A program made the position numbers and the translations under genes. The notes under the pieces were generated by a model, which was not told the origin of the DNA, searched no databases, and saw only the letters and a list, made by a program, of their open reading frames with translations. DNA of 64,000 bases. Origin: Holacanthus passer. Taxonomy: Eukaryota; Chordata; Actinopteri; Pomacanthidae. Positions 1-12,854 of this stretch are shown piece after piece (within the stretch, counting starts at the first letter, position 1; every line of letters starts with the position of its first letter). The stretch covers positions 1,860,001-1,924,000 of the forward strand of contig JAFREQ010000045.1 in assembly GCA_025331565.1 (NCBI GenBank), in the 5' to 3' direction.

Positions 1-2206
1 TTTAGGGGTTTCCTCCGCTGTTCATGGGGCACATTTCCCAGAATTACACTCATTCATGATGAGTGAAAGCATCCAGAGGAAAAAAAAAAAGAGGTGCCTC
101 TCGCCTCCATTCAGCAGCCCAGGCCCCTAATCTCTGCTGGGACGGCCCACAATGAGAAAGGAAGGCTGGCACTCACATCAAGCACCGGCCTCTGTAATAA
201 AGGCACAATGACAATAGATAACATTTCATGGTATAACACGGACTGCCTCGTCTGTGTGTGCTGCCAAGAAACTTTTAAAACACTTCAAATAGCTCAGATG
301 GTTTGGACATTCCTTTGTCACACAGAAGTAATTAGTGTGTCATTATAATGACTGCATGTGTCACTTTGGCAGATTTATGAGTCTAGTTTTCAATGATACA
401 CATTTGTGTTCCTTTTCAACACAAGCTATACTAATGACAACATACAGTAACGTATGTTTTGCCAGTAAGGGATGCTGTTTACATAATACTGCAGGACTCA
501 TGCATGAGAACACTGTATCATCTCCAAAATATGATCATTTAACCCCCCAAACTTTTTTTTTTTTACATTGTTTCCCCTTAAATGTCCTTAGGGTTATTAA
601 AATCAACTTATTACACTCTGACAGTCCTGCAAACATTCAGTATCTACTTGTTCCAGCTCTTCACTGAAGCTATATGATGTTTACACTGAGTGACAAAAAC
701 ATATTATTTTATGGCTGCACTGTTCCATCAAATGGAAATGATCTAAATGTTTTGTGCATCATTTCATACACATTCCCCCAAGTTCACCATGACATGTTTG
801 ATATCTTTGAAAGTTGAAATTTGGGATCTCTACTAGAATTTTAAACAAAGTTCACCGGGTTCGAACACTTGGCTGCACAGCATGAGTTTGTAACGATGGA
901 CACATCAGCGGTGTGTTCATTAACTTAGAAAAACAGCTGGATTTGAACTTTTGAGATGCATTTTTAGATGCATCATTTAGGGGTTTTATAAACCAAATGG
1001 AAGAAGTAGATGACATAGTAGACATATATAGTAAGCTTCAATCTTCATTTGTGTTGCCTTGCATGTTCGCCTGTACACAAATGTCACATATTTGCATGTT
1101 CAGCTCACCTGCTGTGCTCTGAATTTTTACTGTAGGCTACTTCCAATCACTGTAATTAGAATGAATGAATTTGAGGTTGACTAGAGGTCTGCTTTTCCTG
1201 TAATTATCGCCACATTACACAGCTTGTATCCAAGAAACTTTGAAATTATTAGTAACTTAGACTCGATGTTGAAATGTTTTTACATTTAATCTTTCAGTTT
1301 ATCAGAAAACATAAATATCACCAAATTTAGAGCTACATGTTTTCCACTACACAGTGATTATATGTTGAATTTACTGTTAATTACAAAGCTGAATGATATT
1401 CCAAAATGCAAATCTTTCATACTATATTGAGCATAAATAATATTAATGAAATCTGTGCACAGATCTGTAAAATGTAAATGCATAATGAAATGCTTGCTGT
1501 TGCAGTCTTCTCATTACTGTACATCAATATTGGTCGGCTTCAAGCAATAACAGATGCACATACCTGGATGCTTCCCTCTTAATATAAATATATGATTTGC
1601 ATTAGTTGTGAAAACAGCTTGGAATCGAAACAGCAGCCGGGGCAAAGCAAACACCGTGTGTGTGTTGGTTTCATAATGAGGTGCATTAAACAGGCTGGCT
1701 GGAGGCAGTCTGCAGGATATCTGGCCTGGAAAAACTTCACCCAGTGACTCCGTGACCTGCTCATCACCTGGAAGAACTCCACTGAGCATGCTCCTCTCAT
1801 TCATATGCTACTTCACACCTGCTGCAAACCACAAACAACTACATGCTTATTTGTCCTCTGTCTCTTTACCAGTTCAGTCTGGTGCACCAGAACCGGTGGC
1901 CTAGTTTTTACCAAAACAGCCAAACAAAGCCAGAGGACGTTTTTGGTAAAGAGCGGTAGCCCCTCGGAGCCGGTGGCGCTCTCCTCTTCTGGTGTTGTTG
2001 CTAGGAGACAGTGGGTCTAAAATCTGGCTTCGACGAGGTGCACCTGCTTCGCGGGGTCTGGCACATTCGGTGCCTGCACATTCAACACATGGGAGGAAGA
2101 AGTGATCTGAGCTGCATGAATCTTGGGGGAGTTTCCCTGCTTTCTATACTGCTTCTCGTTGATTAGATAAGTGGAGTGCTGAGTGGAGTGAAATCTTCAG
2201 GGACAG
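1..2206. other. unique non-coding sequence, no gene seen
   Basis: This stretch has no repeat family I recognise and no convincing exon. About 960-1450 is AT-rich filler. About 100-250 is unique sequence with TAAT- and ATAGATAAC-type motifs and could be a conserved non-coding element. At 1870 a pyrimidine tract ends in ACCAG and looks like a splice acceptor, with two open frames after it, but the only nearby donor (GGTAAAG, near 1945) is weak. The ORFs here are short and compositionally random. Confidence 0.5.
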
Positions 2207-2229
2207 GTGTGTGTGTGTGTGTGTGTGTG
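2207..2229 (+). repeat. (GT)n microsatellite
   Basis: An uninterrupted GT dinucleotide run of about 11.5 units. CA/GT runs are the commonest microsatellite class in fish. It is likely to be length-polymorphic. Confidence 0.95.
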
Positions 2230-4392
2230 CAGGTGTTTTCTGCTCTCATACTGTACCATGCGCTGCAGTTAAACACACTCTCCCAAAACTACAAAACGTC
2301 CTTCGCCTGTCTTTTGCGAGTCAGTAAACACAGCATGAGCGCAAAAGTCAATAAAGGACAAAAGGATTTAAAATCACGCAGCTTATGTGATTTTGAAGCG
2401 AAGCAGAGCATCCTCTCTGAAAAGCAGTCACACCCAGTTAACAGCTCATCTCCATTAGGTCCATAAAGATGGAAAAGACGCTACTTTTCTGTGTGAAAAA
2501 TGGGTCACTTGCATTATAATTCACTGACATGTGGGATGTGAGCTGAGGTGATAAAAGCACAGGATGTGTGATTATATAACTAGAGGTTCGGCTTTAGGGT
2601 AATCTCCAGTTGCTTTACTGTTGACCAGTCAGCTGGGACCAAACAGCTGCCTCTCGTGACCCTGAAAGCACGAAGAAGAGCTCTACTATGTGTGCAGTCA
2701 TGTGGGAAAACTACTAAAACAAAACTTTACTATCTTCACACCTTTCCGTTGTGTCGCTATTCATAGTGAGTAAAAACGAGACCTCGTTTACAGACCTTTT
2801 TGAGGAAAGTGAGAAAAGTGAAACAAAGCTCTTCACTGTGCATCACGTGAGGATGAAAATAGCACTTGAGCATCACTTTTCTGGTGTCTCATTGGTTCCT
2901 CTGTGCTGCTATGTGTGTCAGCCTCCGTCTGTGGCTGCTGGGCTCCACTGTACTGTGCATGTGTCAGACTGGAGCGCCTCCAGCTCCAGTCTGGAAGATG
3001 ATCAGCTGGGCGCGACAGGGTCCGCCGGGGAACCAAAGCCGAGAGCCAATAAACACGTCCGTATCTGCACGCTGACCTGCTGAGCTGCAGAGTGTTAATT
3101 GTGCTGTGGGTCATTAGGCTGAACACAGGCATATTTCAGACCTGGCCTCTTTGCAGGCTTTGACCTTCTGCTGGGCACCCTGGGTAATGCTGGATGTGGG
3201 CGCCAGCACCAAACTGACTGGTGTGAGCCGCCAAACCAAAATTATCACTTTCTTCATAAATAATAATGAGGGGAGCTGACCTAGTGGCCGTGTTATCGGA
3301 TATATAGTGTATATATTTCTAAAAGTCGGGTTTCTTGCTGCTTTTACGTTGAAATCATTTCAGGGTTCTTCCTGTGTTAATGTATCCTCAGTGATGTTTT
3401 TCTCTGTATCATGTAAACCTTAGGAATTTTCTTTTGTCAGTATTCCCCAGTGAAAGTCCAGAGACTTCTTTTCTTCATATTTACAAAAACATCACCCTGA
3501 AAACCAGAAGAATAGAAAAACACTTTAACTAGCAGCTTTGGCCAAAATAATCTCACACCACCGTTTTGACCTTTGCCAAACAGGAGAGCGCTTTTCAAAA
3601 ACCTTAATTCTCAGTGGTCAGAAAAAAACAGCAACCGCAACTAAGAAACATAAAATAGGTGTGTTTTCAGAATAACAGTGTTTGCGTGTGTGTGAAAGCA
3701 CTTAAAAACGGCAAAACTGGTTTGAAGCTGGAATTTAAGGAAGAGTTCATCAAAAAAAAAAAACATAAAAAAATCTCTTTTCCTCTCACTTGAAGCATAA
3801 TGTATCGATCAAACCACAGTAAAACACATTAAAACTAGTTGGAAGATACCTGTTGTAGCTCACACTAACTCGGTGGCACCGAAAAATGACTTAACAACAG
3901 GAGTTCTGTTTCCAAATACAAGCGACATGATTTCTCAAAATAACGTGAACAGCCTGTTCCTGCTGCAGTTGACCTAGTTCACCTTAAAAAGCACAGTTCA
4001 AACACATTTGCAGGAACACTTCAGCCCCTTTCTGACAAACTCACAAACCTTATGAACAAACTCACCGTCGGTTCTCTTTATCAGCGCTGGTGATTTGTTA
4101 ATGTTAATTTGGAGGCTCAGTGTTCGTCTGCACAATCTACATGACATCTGTGTGAATTTTGTTTGTTGGTATTAACGTACAATGACGTCCAGCAAACCCT
4201 CTGAGATGTGACATTTATTAGATTACATTTATTTATTCTCACTCACTAATCAGCTGGTCAGTGGAAGAACACCTTTTTAACCATTTCCAACCAAGAATAA
4301 AACTCTCTCATCTTTAGTCACGAGCACAAATGTTCACACGTGAGCACACATGTTCTGGAAAAAAATCTCGATGGGGATGCAGAAGAATTTCC
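2230..4392. other. unique non-coding sequence, no gene seen
   Basis: About 2880-3120 is richer in G+C than its surroundings and holds short overlapping ORFs on both strands, none recognisable. A good pyrimidine tract with TTTGCAG at about 3156 looks like a splice acceptor, but no strong donor follows. About 3240-4290 is AT-rich with no repeat family recognised. Confidence 0.45.
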
Positions 4393-4450
4393 TTTTTTTT
4401 TTTCTTCTTTTTTTTTTTTAAATTGTGGATTGGGGTCAAAAAAAAAAAAG
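4393..4450. repeat. poly(T) / poly(A) inverted pair
   Basis: Two interrupted T runs (4393-4419) are followed, after an AATTGTGGATTGGGG spacer, by an A run (4438-4449). The T and A arms can pair as a hairpin. The track sits just upstream of the candidate splice acceptor at 4490. It inflates the small ORFs here with poly-Phe and poly-Lys. Confidence 0.85.
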
Positions 4451-4490
4451 GAGAACAAAAAGTCAATTTTATGACCCTTTTACCTTTCAG

Positions 4491-4587
4491 AGAGCCCACC
4501 TCTGGAAGCCATCACAGTGATTTACGAGCCCACTCAAGTCAATGGGCAGCTCGAGATGCTCAGTGAGGCAGATGGGGAGAGAGTACA
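4491..4587 (+). CDS. candidate internal coding exon, unknown gene
   Basis: This 97-base interval has a pyrimidine-rich acceptor ending TTTACCTTTCAG and a consensus donor (ACA followed by GTAAGT at 4588). Only one frame is open throughout. It uses two bases from a split codon, then 31 codons, and ends with CA. The peptide begins SPPLEAITVIYEPTQ and ends SEADGERV, a hydrophilic, protein-like composition. By hand count about 58% of third positions are G or C, above the surrounding sequence. In-frame stops lie at 4472-4474, just before the acceptor, and at the donor (TAA), as expected for an exon confined by its splice sites. I do not recognise the protein. The doubt is that a 31-codon open frame is not rare by chance, and splice-like pairs with closed frames occur elsewhere in the window. 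Confidence 0.33.
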
Positions 4588-7500
4588 GTAAGTCTTCAGG
4601 GAGGGCAGGAATCATCCGCTCTGCTCGTTTGATGTGTCTGTCCGGGCCGGGGCAGATGATACTTAAGGTGTGTTTGATGGGCGGTGGTGCCACCGGCAAT
4701 CTATTTCTCCGGTTTTTGGGAACAACAACCTGCTGTTGGAGCCATTTTTTGTTAATGTTTATTTGCTCGGTGGGGCTAAAGGGGTGCAGGGGAAAAGTAA
4801 AGTAAAAGACAGATAAGGGCCTGGAGCTTCAGACCTATTTCATCCAATATCTCCACCCCTCCGGGGCTTTCGTCTATAATGGGCTGCTGGTGGTGAGCGA
4901 CTGTGTGAGGAAAATGGATTCTCTTGTTAAATGCAATAACACTGACAACGATAAGCTTTCTATTATTATTCATATGTTTTTATTTCGTTTATATATAATT
5001 TCATGCCCCAACTTCCTGTAGCCCGCCCACCCCGCCCCCTGGAGGACTGAACATACCAACGCATACTATCACAAACAGAAAGAGAAAAAACTTGTGCTTA
5101 TCGGTTACAGGCGTTAAGATTCCTCGTGGCACAGACGAGGCAGAAGGAAACAGCAGGCACTTGCAAACTCTTGTAAACCCGCTGTGTAAAATATGTAAAG
5201 GATTTCACTTTTTTAAGCACTTTTGCAAAGAAATCGATCCAATCTGTCATCACGTGTCGTTAAATAAAGGCTGTAATCTACTTACATTTAAAACGAAATT
5301 TCGTCCAGTTTTTAACAGATGGTTTGGTTTCTTTTGTGTTCAGTTGCTCCAACGACAAACTGAGAAGAAAAAACAGAAACTTAAAGCCACAATTTTACAC
5401 AATTATGTCTTTTAATGCTTTATCCCAGAACTCATTTTAAACTTGGTTAAACTAAGATGAATGAATAGTGGTTGCCTACTTCTAGGAAGACGCAGCCTGG
5501 GAAATAAAATGTGTCACATATGGAGGTTGTATGTCTGAATCAATGGATGAGTCCCAGATCCCATATTGGAGATATTCTCACCAAAATCCTCCTTTGATTT
5601 AAGATGGTCCAAGAAGGATGGAAAACATCATGCACTTGAGATAAAAGCTGTGTTCAATATGTATCTATATAAAAATAGTCCTCGAGTTTGAGAGAAAAAT
5701 GCAAACACAGTAATCATCTGGTTAAAGGACAATTTTTATCCGTACTGAAACCACAGCTCCAACATTGAATATGTAAATAATAGGCTATTTATGAATGAAA
5801 TAGAAGAGTTCAAAATAGCTCCTACTCTGTTCCCAGATTTTTAAGGAGCCTTTAATAACAAGGTTTTCTGTAGCCTTCAAGTGAATAGGTAGTGGAGCAG
5901 AGACCCAAAGTTAGAGGAGCCATTAAGACTTTTCTTTCCCATGTTTACCTGCTTTGAATCACTCTCATCCTCAAGCATCTTTTTGAATATTTGCAGTAAA
6001 AGATCTTTCCTTCTTGCGTCACTGAAGGAAAATCATTGATGCACTTTTGTCAGTTAATAGTGACAGAGATACATTTTAACTTCTATTGTGTCTATAAACA
6101 ACACCAGGAGGCTAAATGGTTCAACGAAAGCAGCTTCAGTGGGTTGAAGGTGTTGAAATTCAGTTTATGTCCTAATAGAAATTACACTTGACATTTTCAT
6201 TCATGCTTTGAACCTCTGGGGGGTAAATGACAGATCAGCAATGTCAAAAGACGGCGTCTGTGTCTCTTTGTTGTCTGAGAGACACCGAGGAGGCTTGTTG
6301 TCGAGTGCCACTCCCACATCCTCTGCTCCCACTGTGGCACGAGCCTTTTAACCTTGGCTTCTTCCACGCTGAACAGTATTTCCATCAGACAGCGCTGAGT
6401 ACCCTGGTGGTTTGCATTGATGTCGCAATCAATCTCCTTCTGCCAGCCAACGGGGACCTTTCACAGAGTAGCACGCAGAAATCAAACACTGAGCAGCTAC
6501 CTTGAATCCCATCGTGCTGAGAGGCTCATTCAGTCTGAATGTCGTATTTTGGTATTCGCAAAATTCCAGACGTTTGTTTTATCCTCCAGGTGAACCAAGT
6601 GGGACGAGGAGGAAACATGACGAGCACCAGAAAGTTTTGCAAGTACATATTGTTGTGCTCTCTTGATATGATCATGATGCTAATCCAGGTTTCCAGACTT
6701 TGCTTGGTGAATATGTCCCAAATATCCTGTTGGATAAACTTAAAAACATCATCATGGTTGAGTTAGATCAATGCAATCAGGGTTAGTATTTTCAAGACAT
6801 ACAGAAAGGTGATCTTATTACATAGTATGTTTTATACCAATATTTATACAATAGCTTTTCAAAGGATTACGATCTGTTTAGCCTGAGGTTAAAGCAAGGG
6901 AAAGATCACAGTTATGGTGGCAAAAGTTAATTGTAGGTCGCCTGCATGAAAGTCTGATCCACCAACTTTCATAACCTTACGCTTCAATTTCTCGCTTTGC
7001 CACTAAATTGTCCACAATGGATGCTTTTTCTCAGGAGACTGGGCTGAACAACAAGTAGCTCTTGACTCTTGTCTTTGTTTAAATGTGGTCTTTGTTGTTG
7101 GGTTTGAATGGCTTCTCCTTGATCTTTTCAGGAGCATCCACTGACTCTTGGTCAATGACCTTTGACCCGTTCACATTTGATGCTGTGACAATTTTTTTTT
7201 GGTGTTCACAGACATTTTTTGTTTCCACTTCTCTTTATATAAAATATATAAGATAACTTACATTAGTGTGTATTTATTTTATTAACTTATCCGACTTTAT
7301 ATCAGATCTGGACTGACTTGATGTTTGTGCTTTAAAGGCTTTAAAGCACTGTAAAAATATTTGTTCCTGAAACAATATGATTAAATAAAGCTTGAATAAA
7401 AAAGTCACTCATGAATCAGATCACAAACACTGTCACCTCATCCTGAAAGTTTCCCACAAAGATAAAATATATTCTTGATTACGGCGGTCTATAAGCAGAA

Positions 7501-8099
7501 GGTCTCAGGTTACTGCTCACTAGCTGGGTATGTTATGGTTGCACATTCCCCTTTGAGGTTCGGGCTCGGAGCCCGTGAGGACAGACTCAGAGTTCAACTG
7601 CTGCCTCCTATTCAGGATTCATGTGTCCTCGCCTGTTCATCTGCTCACCTGCCAACCGGCTCCTCATTCCTCAGGTTCCACTGAGGTCAGTCCCTGGATC
7701 CAATTGAGGTCTTACTTCCCTGAGTCAATAAGAGAGGAATGTGGAGTGAAGCGTGTCCTGCAGGTGTGAATCTGGTCTGCGACCTTCGTCTGGTGACCAA
7801 CCTCAACATGTCCACCTGCTGAAGTTCCATTTAGAAATACAGTGTTGTAGCTGACCTCTGACCAAATGAGGAGAAAAACTGTGGACAAATATAGTGACTC
7901 TGAACAAGTGCCGCAATGCTTTTAACATATTTGGTGGCATTATGGAGGTCCAGGGACAAAGTTTGTGAGAAAGTAAATGTTGGTGAGTCTGGGTGAAAGT
8001 GAAATAGTCTGATAAGTACAAAAACATTTTAAAAGCCTTTATTACTCTGCTATATGATTACAAGCAAGGCTGCACCCTGGTCTTTCTGAGAGTCAGACA
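4588..8099. other. unique non-coding sequence, no gene seen
   Basis: 4600-4720 is G+C-richer and could be conserved. The rest is AT-rich without a recognised repeat. On the minus strand, 5287-5360 has an acceptor-like tract and a GTAAGT donor around one open frame, but its codons are A/T-ending and unconvincing. At 7340-7405 the sequence TTAAATAAAGCTTGAATAA resembles the tail of a fish retroposon. A strong acceptor-like tract ends at about 7129 (CTTTTCAG) without a usable donor downstream. Confidence 0.45.
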
Positions 8100-8490
8100 A
8101 TAGTCAGGTTTCCATCCACATGTGGTGCAAATTTCAACTGAATTTCCAGAAAATCTGCGAAATAAAATGTGAATTAATCTAATGCATGTTTCCATCCACT
8201 TTTCTTATTGGTGGAAAACACAATGCAAATGAATTTATGATTTGTCAGGAACAATCTGCATCTCCTTGTTGTTCCACAGTGATGTAATGTTTTCCTCTGA
8301 CACCATTTTTCACCACTTCATTGGACCAGAAACTGTTTCCATTGCACTTTGTCGCATTTTGTTTTATTGACACACCAACTTTTCCACCTCTGCCAAGAAT
8401 AAAAATTTGCAGTATTTTTTCGTTCTTTTTTAGTATTTAATCAATTGAAAATGCACTGAAAATAAGTGGATAGAAATGCACTTAATCACA
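8100..8490. mobile_element. decayed inverted-repeat DNA element (TTTCCATCCAC family)
   Basis: The motif TTTCCATCCAC appears near 8107 and 8188, and a degenerate inverted copy (GTGGATAGAAATGCA) lies near 8467. Further partial copies such as CTGTTTCCATTGCAC lie between. Similar TTTCCATCCA-rich units are dispersed in percomorph genomes and behave like non-autonomous DNA transposons. No transposase coding remains. The boundaries are approximate and no target-site duplication was found. The family assignment is from memory of the wording, not from a database search. Confidence 0.55.
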
Positions 8491-11400
8491 CTCAAGACAA
8501 GTGAATACACATGATGATTTGCACAATAATATCCTACTACTTCTTAATGAATGAGCACTGTGTCACAGATAATATTAATATAATTATAGTAATGATATAA
8601 TTAAAATATGTGTATTTTCTTGAAACAGTACATAACAAGTACAAGTTAAAGAAACCCCCTACAGAGAAAAGAAAAAATGTTAATGAGTCGGGCTATGGCT
8701 TCATTAGCTATAGCTATTAGTTAGCTAATTGAAAAGGCTAATTTAGCAAATCAGCCGATGTTGAGGCTTTAATGTTAGCGTCTAAATACATGTTGAGCAA
8801 ATCAAGTGTTTAGATTGAGACACCGTTGGTTATCTGAGCACTAAACTGGTCAGATGCATCAGTGTGGAAATGATCAAGTTCTCTGTCAACAGCACCACAG
8901 ACATTAACCAAATCTATTCAGTTCAGTTTTGACTTTAAACCTGAAAACAATTACCCGGCAGCCAGAGGCAACGCTGCATCATCATGTCATTATGTATTCA
9001 TGCCACTTAAAAGGCGTTCTGGTGGTGCACATGTGCAGTGAGCTGGAAACATCCAAGGTTTAGTTTGGCCTCAAGGTACCTTTGAACCTGTTGTCCAGCT
9101 TCTGCATCCTACTTTTTCCGAATCACGAAAAACCAAGGACAATTGGCTGCAAAGCCTCAAACCTCTGTAACTTAAATGGAGGGTTGTTGCAGACTGAGTG
9201 GATGTATATTTTCTTAAAATGTCCTCACTAAACCCCTGAACAGCAATCATCCAATCATAGCTCAACAACTGTCAAGCTTTGGATTTCTGTTTTGCTCCTT
9301 ATTGGATTTGGGGAAGTTTATATTCCAGCCGCCACAGCCAAACTCGTTATCCAAGATACTGTTTGCCACACACTGGTTAGTCTTCATCCCAAAATATATA
9401 TCAACTCTGGAGGGACAATTACATGAAATTTTTCTCAAGAGTGATTCCTGAGGAGTCATGCTTTAACTCTGCTAATGAACACTCAGTCAGTCGTTATTGA
9501 AATCATATTGGGGGACACAAATCATGACCCATTTCAAGTAGTATATCTGCAGCTTTCATCATTCCCCGTTGTTCATTGTAATCTGAAGGAGAAACAGCAA
9601 CAGAAACTAACAGGGACAGGGTTTAGCCATCCAGAAACAGAGGTCGACGATGACAGTTTCACCTGAGAAATGTTAAGAAAAACTAAGTTGAGCCTTGAAG
9701 AGAGACCTGCACATATATGTGAGGTTAAATGCAAACTCCATAAATTTCTTTTCAGAGAGCGCTGTGAGGTTTGCTACATCCCTAAAACCTCATTATCTGA
9801 TCTTCTTTTCCAAGGAAAGCTGAGCTACTGAATTTGAACATTCCTTTTTCCCTTTTTCCAATCTCGTTTCCAATTTTCTGTGTGTTATAGATTTTTTGGG
9901 GACAGCTGTCTTGACAGTGTGTTTTCCAGATCGCAGCGATAACTGGCTTGTCAAAATAGGAGCAGCGGTGCGGCAATCGTCTTTGAAAGTTTAAAATTTT
10001 GCAGCATCAGTCTGTCAATTCTTTCTTTGTTAACACAACTTGATCCATAACCTCCTTTTTCTCCTTTAATGTTTCCTTTTGACTGGATGTAGGAACGTAA
10101 AGAAGCTTCAATCTGAACTCTGGAAGCTGGCCAGATGTTGGGATGTTTGGACCACCAGGGCACAGCCCAGCGACACCAGGAGGACTTTCAGTATATAGGT
10201 CAATTATCCCAGCAGGAAATGAAGGGCTCCTATTATTAATCCAATGTAGCAGGATACTTGGTACAAGCTCAGCAGCATCTCTTCACATCACTAAAACATG
10301 AACCACTATTATTCACTCCAATCAAGCAGAGAGTGAGTGCAAGTGTCCAAGTGAGTTATTTTCTCCTTTACTTTGTCTAAATTTAAACTGAGAGCAGAAA
10401 TGGCTGTGAAATGTGACTCATTTTAACAAACTTTGAATAAACTGATGGCTTCCTGTTTTAGCTCATTAACTACAGATTGCCCTTACTCAACGTTAACATG
10501 AACAATTTACAAAGAACAACATACGTTTTCAGACTGATTCCAGGAAGCTGTTAGTTTACCATCATGACACATTTGCTTGGCATGGTTTTGCTGAACATTT
10601 TGTACAGTATGTGATCATTGCGTGGGGCCGCCCCTGAAGATCAGTTCACTCATCTCTCTGCTTGTGAAAACTGTTTTAAAAATGTTGGCGTTGAATGAGC
10701 TTTTGTCATAGCTGAGAAAATAATCCATGATGGTTGTTGTATTGGGTTTGGACATTTATATTTCAAGAAAAAAACTTGAATTGCAAATTTGGGTGTGGTG
10801 TTAGAAAGAAGTGAACATTTACTAGGCGGATAAGGAAAAGGTGAGAACAAGTTGCATTGTGGGAAATAAAGGATGCAGTGTTCTTGAAATGTATTAGCTC
10901 ATACAGTACTAGTAACTTGAACCAGGATATCTAATGACCATTCTTTCTTTAATCTGTCTCCTACAAGTCACCCAACTTTGTGGAAGTGGAAGTTTGTGGA
11001 AGACTAAATCACCGGAGTCACCATTTATAAACCCTGACATCTGACATTTCAGACATGGCCGCCAAAGAGAAACCTCTTTTAAGCTACAAAAGTCATGTTA
11101 TTCCTACATTTACCCTTGTTTATATATTGGTTGTCTTCTAAGTGTCCAACAACAAAAGCTCATGAATGCAGAGATTTCTTTAAAAACTGCATCAGTGTCC
11201 TTGAATGCACCATCATGGAGAAACTAAAAATCACATTTAAATGAATGGAAACCGATTAATCAATATGTAAACTTCTATTTTGATTTAGGTTGTTGAATGT
11301 CATTGAATGTTTCTGTAATGTATAGAAACTGTGCGTCGGTCTGTCAGTCTGGGAACAAGATGCCAACATGAATTTACAGCCATCTGTGAGTCCAGCTCAT

Positions 11401-11734
11401 ACCACCAGCCACATGTAGACATCTCAGGGCTCCTCTGATAATAGGAGTTAATAAGCACAACAACCTAATTACACTTCATAATGGAGATGACTAGCATGTC
11501 TCAATAACACAGAGGGGGGTCTTCACTCAACAATGGGGTCCATCGCTGCCGGGGTGGAGACCTCCTGACTGTGACCCTGACACATTCACCCACATCAAAT
11601 AACTGCAGGCAAACACGCGGCCGTTGCTATACAGAAGGAAGCTTTTAGTGTTTTTTTCTGAAGCATCGAGAGGCCGGTCCTTGTGATGGTTTGTCTTTAT
11701 TGACACTGGGAAAAGAGTGGAGGCCGCAGACTCC
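8491..11734. other. unique non-coding sequence, no gene seen
   Basis: 8560-8630 is an AT-rich patch with TAATATTAATATAATTAT. 8704-8716 contains the small palindrome TAGCTATAGCTA. TGCATTGTGGGAAAT near 10852 resembles a motif also seen near 39630 but is too short to call a repeat. The ORFs are short and unsupported. Confidence 0.45.
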
Positions 11735-11751
11735 TTTTTTTTTTTTTTTTT
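11735..11751 (+). repeat. poly(T) tract
   Basis: 17 consecutive T. It could be the reverse-complement poly(A) tail of an old retroposon, but the adjacent sequence is not recognised. Confidence 0.9.
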
Positions 11752-11844
11752 ATAAGCCAGGCAGGGGTCAAACAAAAGGTTTGCACACTGTACTGATTGC
11801 TCCCAGTAAATCTGATTTAACAGAACAAAGTTTTGATGTGACAG

Positions 11845-12854
11845 AGATCTTTGTCAAGCATTGTCAAATAAACATCACAGAGGAGAACAAGTAATATACA
11901 GAATATAGACATAAACATCCATCAGTCAGGTGGTTGTGATCGGCGTGATTAAGTGTCAATCTACAAAGCAGTGTTAGATAACAATGTCTGACAGTCCGTA
12001 TTAGGAGGAAGAATAATAATATTTATAATAAAAATACTGAAAAGATATAGAGAATAAAAGTGGAAAAATATCATGAAGATCTCCGAACGGTATTGAATCT
12101 ACTACATCATATATAAATCATATAAGTTACACAAGAAGGAAACGGTTGTCACACAAACTATAACAAACAAAAGAACAGATAATAATACACTTTTTTTCCC
12201 AGAAAATTATTTGAATGGCAAGAAGCACAGATAAGCAACAGGCCAGGATCACTGTAGAGGAAAATAAAGAAAAAGTGATTATAGTACATTAATAGATGTA
12301 AGAAAGAAAAAAGCATCTTTTCCTAAAAGTCTTGAAATTAAGTTTATTTCTATGGCAGCATCAGATCTGTAAATCACAAATTGGTGTCCTCAGAAAATAA
12401 GAAACCAAAACAAGAAACTTAACTTGGGAAAAGTGCAATGTCAGTTTGCAGCCTAGTTAACCTGTGAGCTGCTCAGTTGCAGCACAGTAAACGTACCTGC
12501 AGACGTCACTTTGGTCTGGTTAAATGCTGGTGTGGGCCTGAAGCTTTGTTTATGCTCATGGTTCATCCTTTGCAGTTGCACAAGCGACAAGTGAGCACAA
12601 AGTGTTCTCTGCTGCAGTATTGTCTAAAATGCCGGGGGCCGTACAAACAAAATATTATGTCTGTCTACATTGTTCTCGCCTAATGTTTTCTATCATTTTC
12701 ATTTGAAGCATTGTCGCACTTTGTCCCATTAGAGAGAGTCAGACTCGGATTGGTCCAGTCTGGGAGTACATTTACTCTTAATCATGCAGATCACAACCAC
12801 CTGAGTGACATTTGGTCTATACATTTATTGCTTTTTCTGATTTTGACAAAGGTC
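11845..12854. mobile_element. inverted-repeat unit, about 1 kb, unrecognised family
   Basis: Two arms face each other. The core arm at 11923-11956 matches the reverse complement of 12774-12807 at 30 of 34 positions by hand alignment; both contain TCAGGTGGTTGTGATC and TGATTAAG. The similarity continues outward, discontinuously, to GATCTTTGTCAA at 11845-11856 and TTGACAAAGGTC at 12843-12854. The roughly 820 bases between the cores are AT-rich, with no transposase-like ORF. The simplest reading is a non-autonomous DNA transposon or foldback element. I do not recognise the family, and no target-site duplication is evident. Confidence 0.6.

Noticed and set aside
840..890. GGGTTCGAAC, resembling the T-loop box B of a tRNA gene.
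   Set aside because: There is no A box at the right distance upstream and no cloverleaf can be drawn around it.
5287..5360. Minus-strand interval with a TTTTTTCTTCTCAG acceptor and a GTAAGTAG donor.
   Set aside because: One frame is open, but the codons are A/T-ending and low in information. It is not distinguishable from chance.
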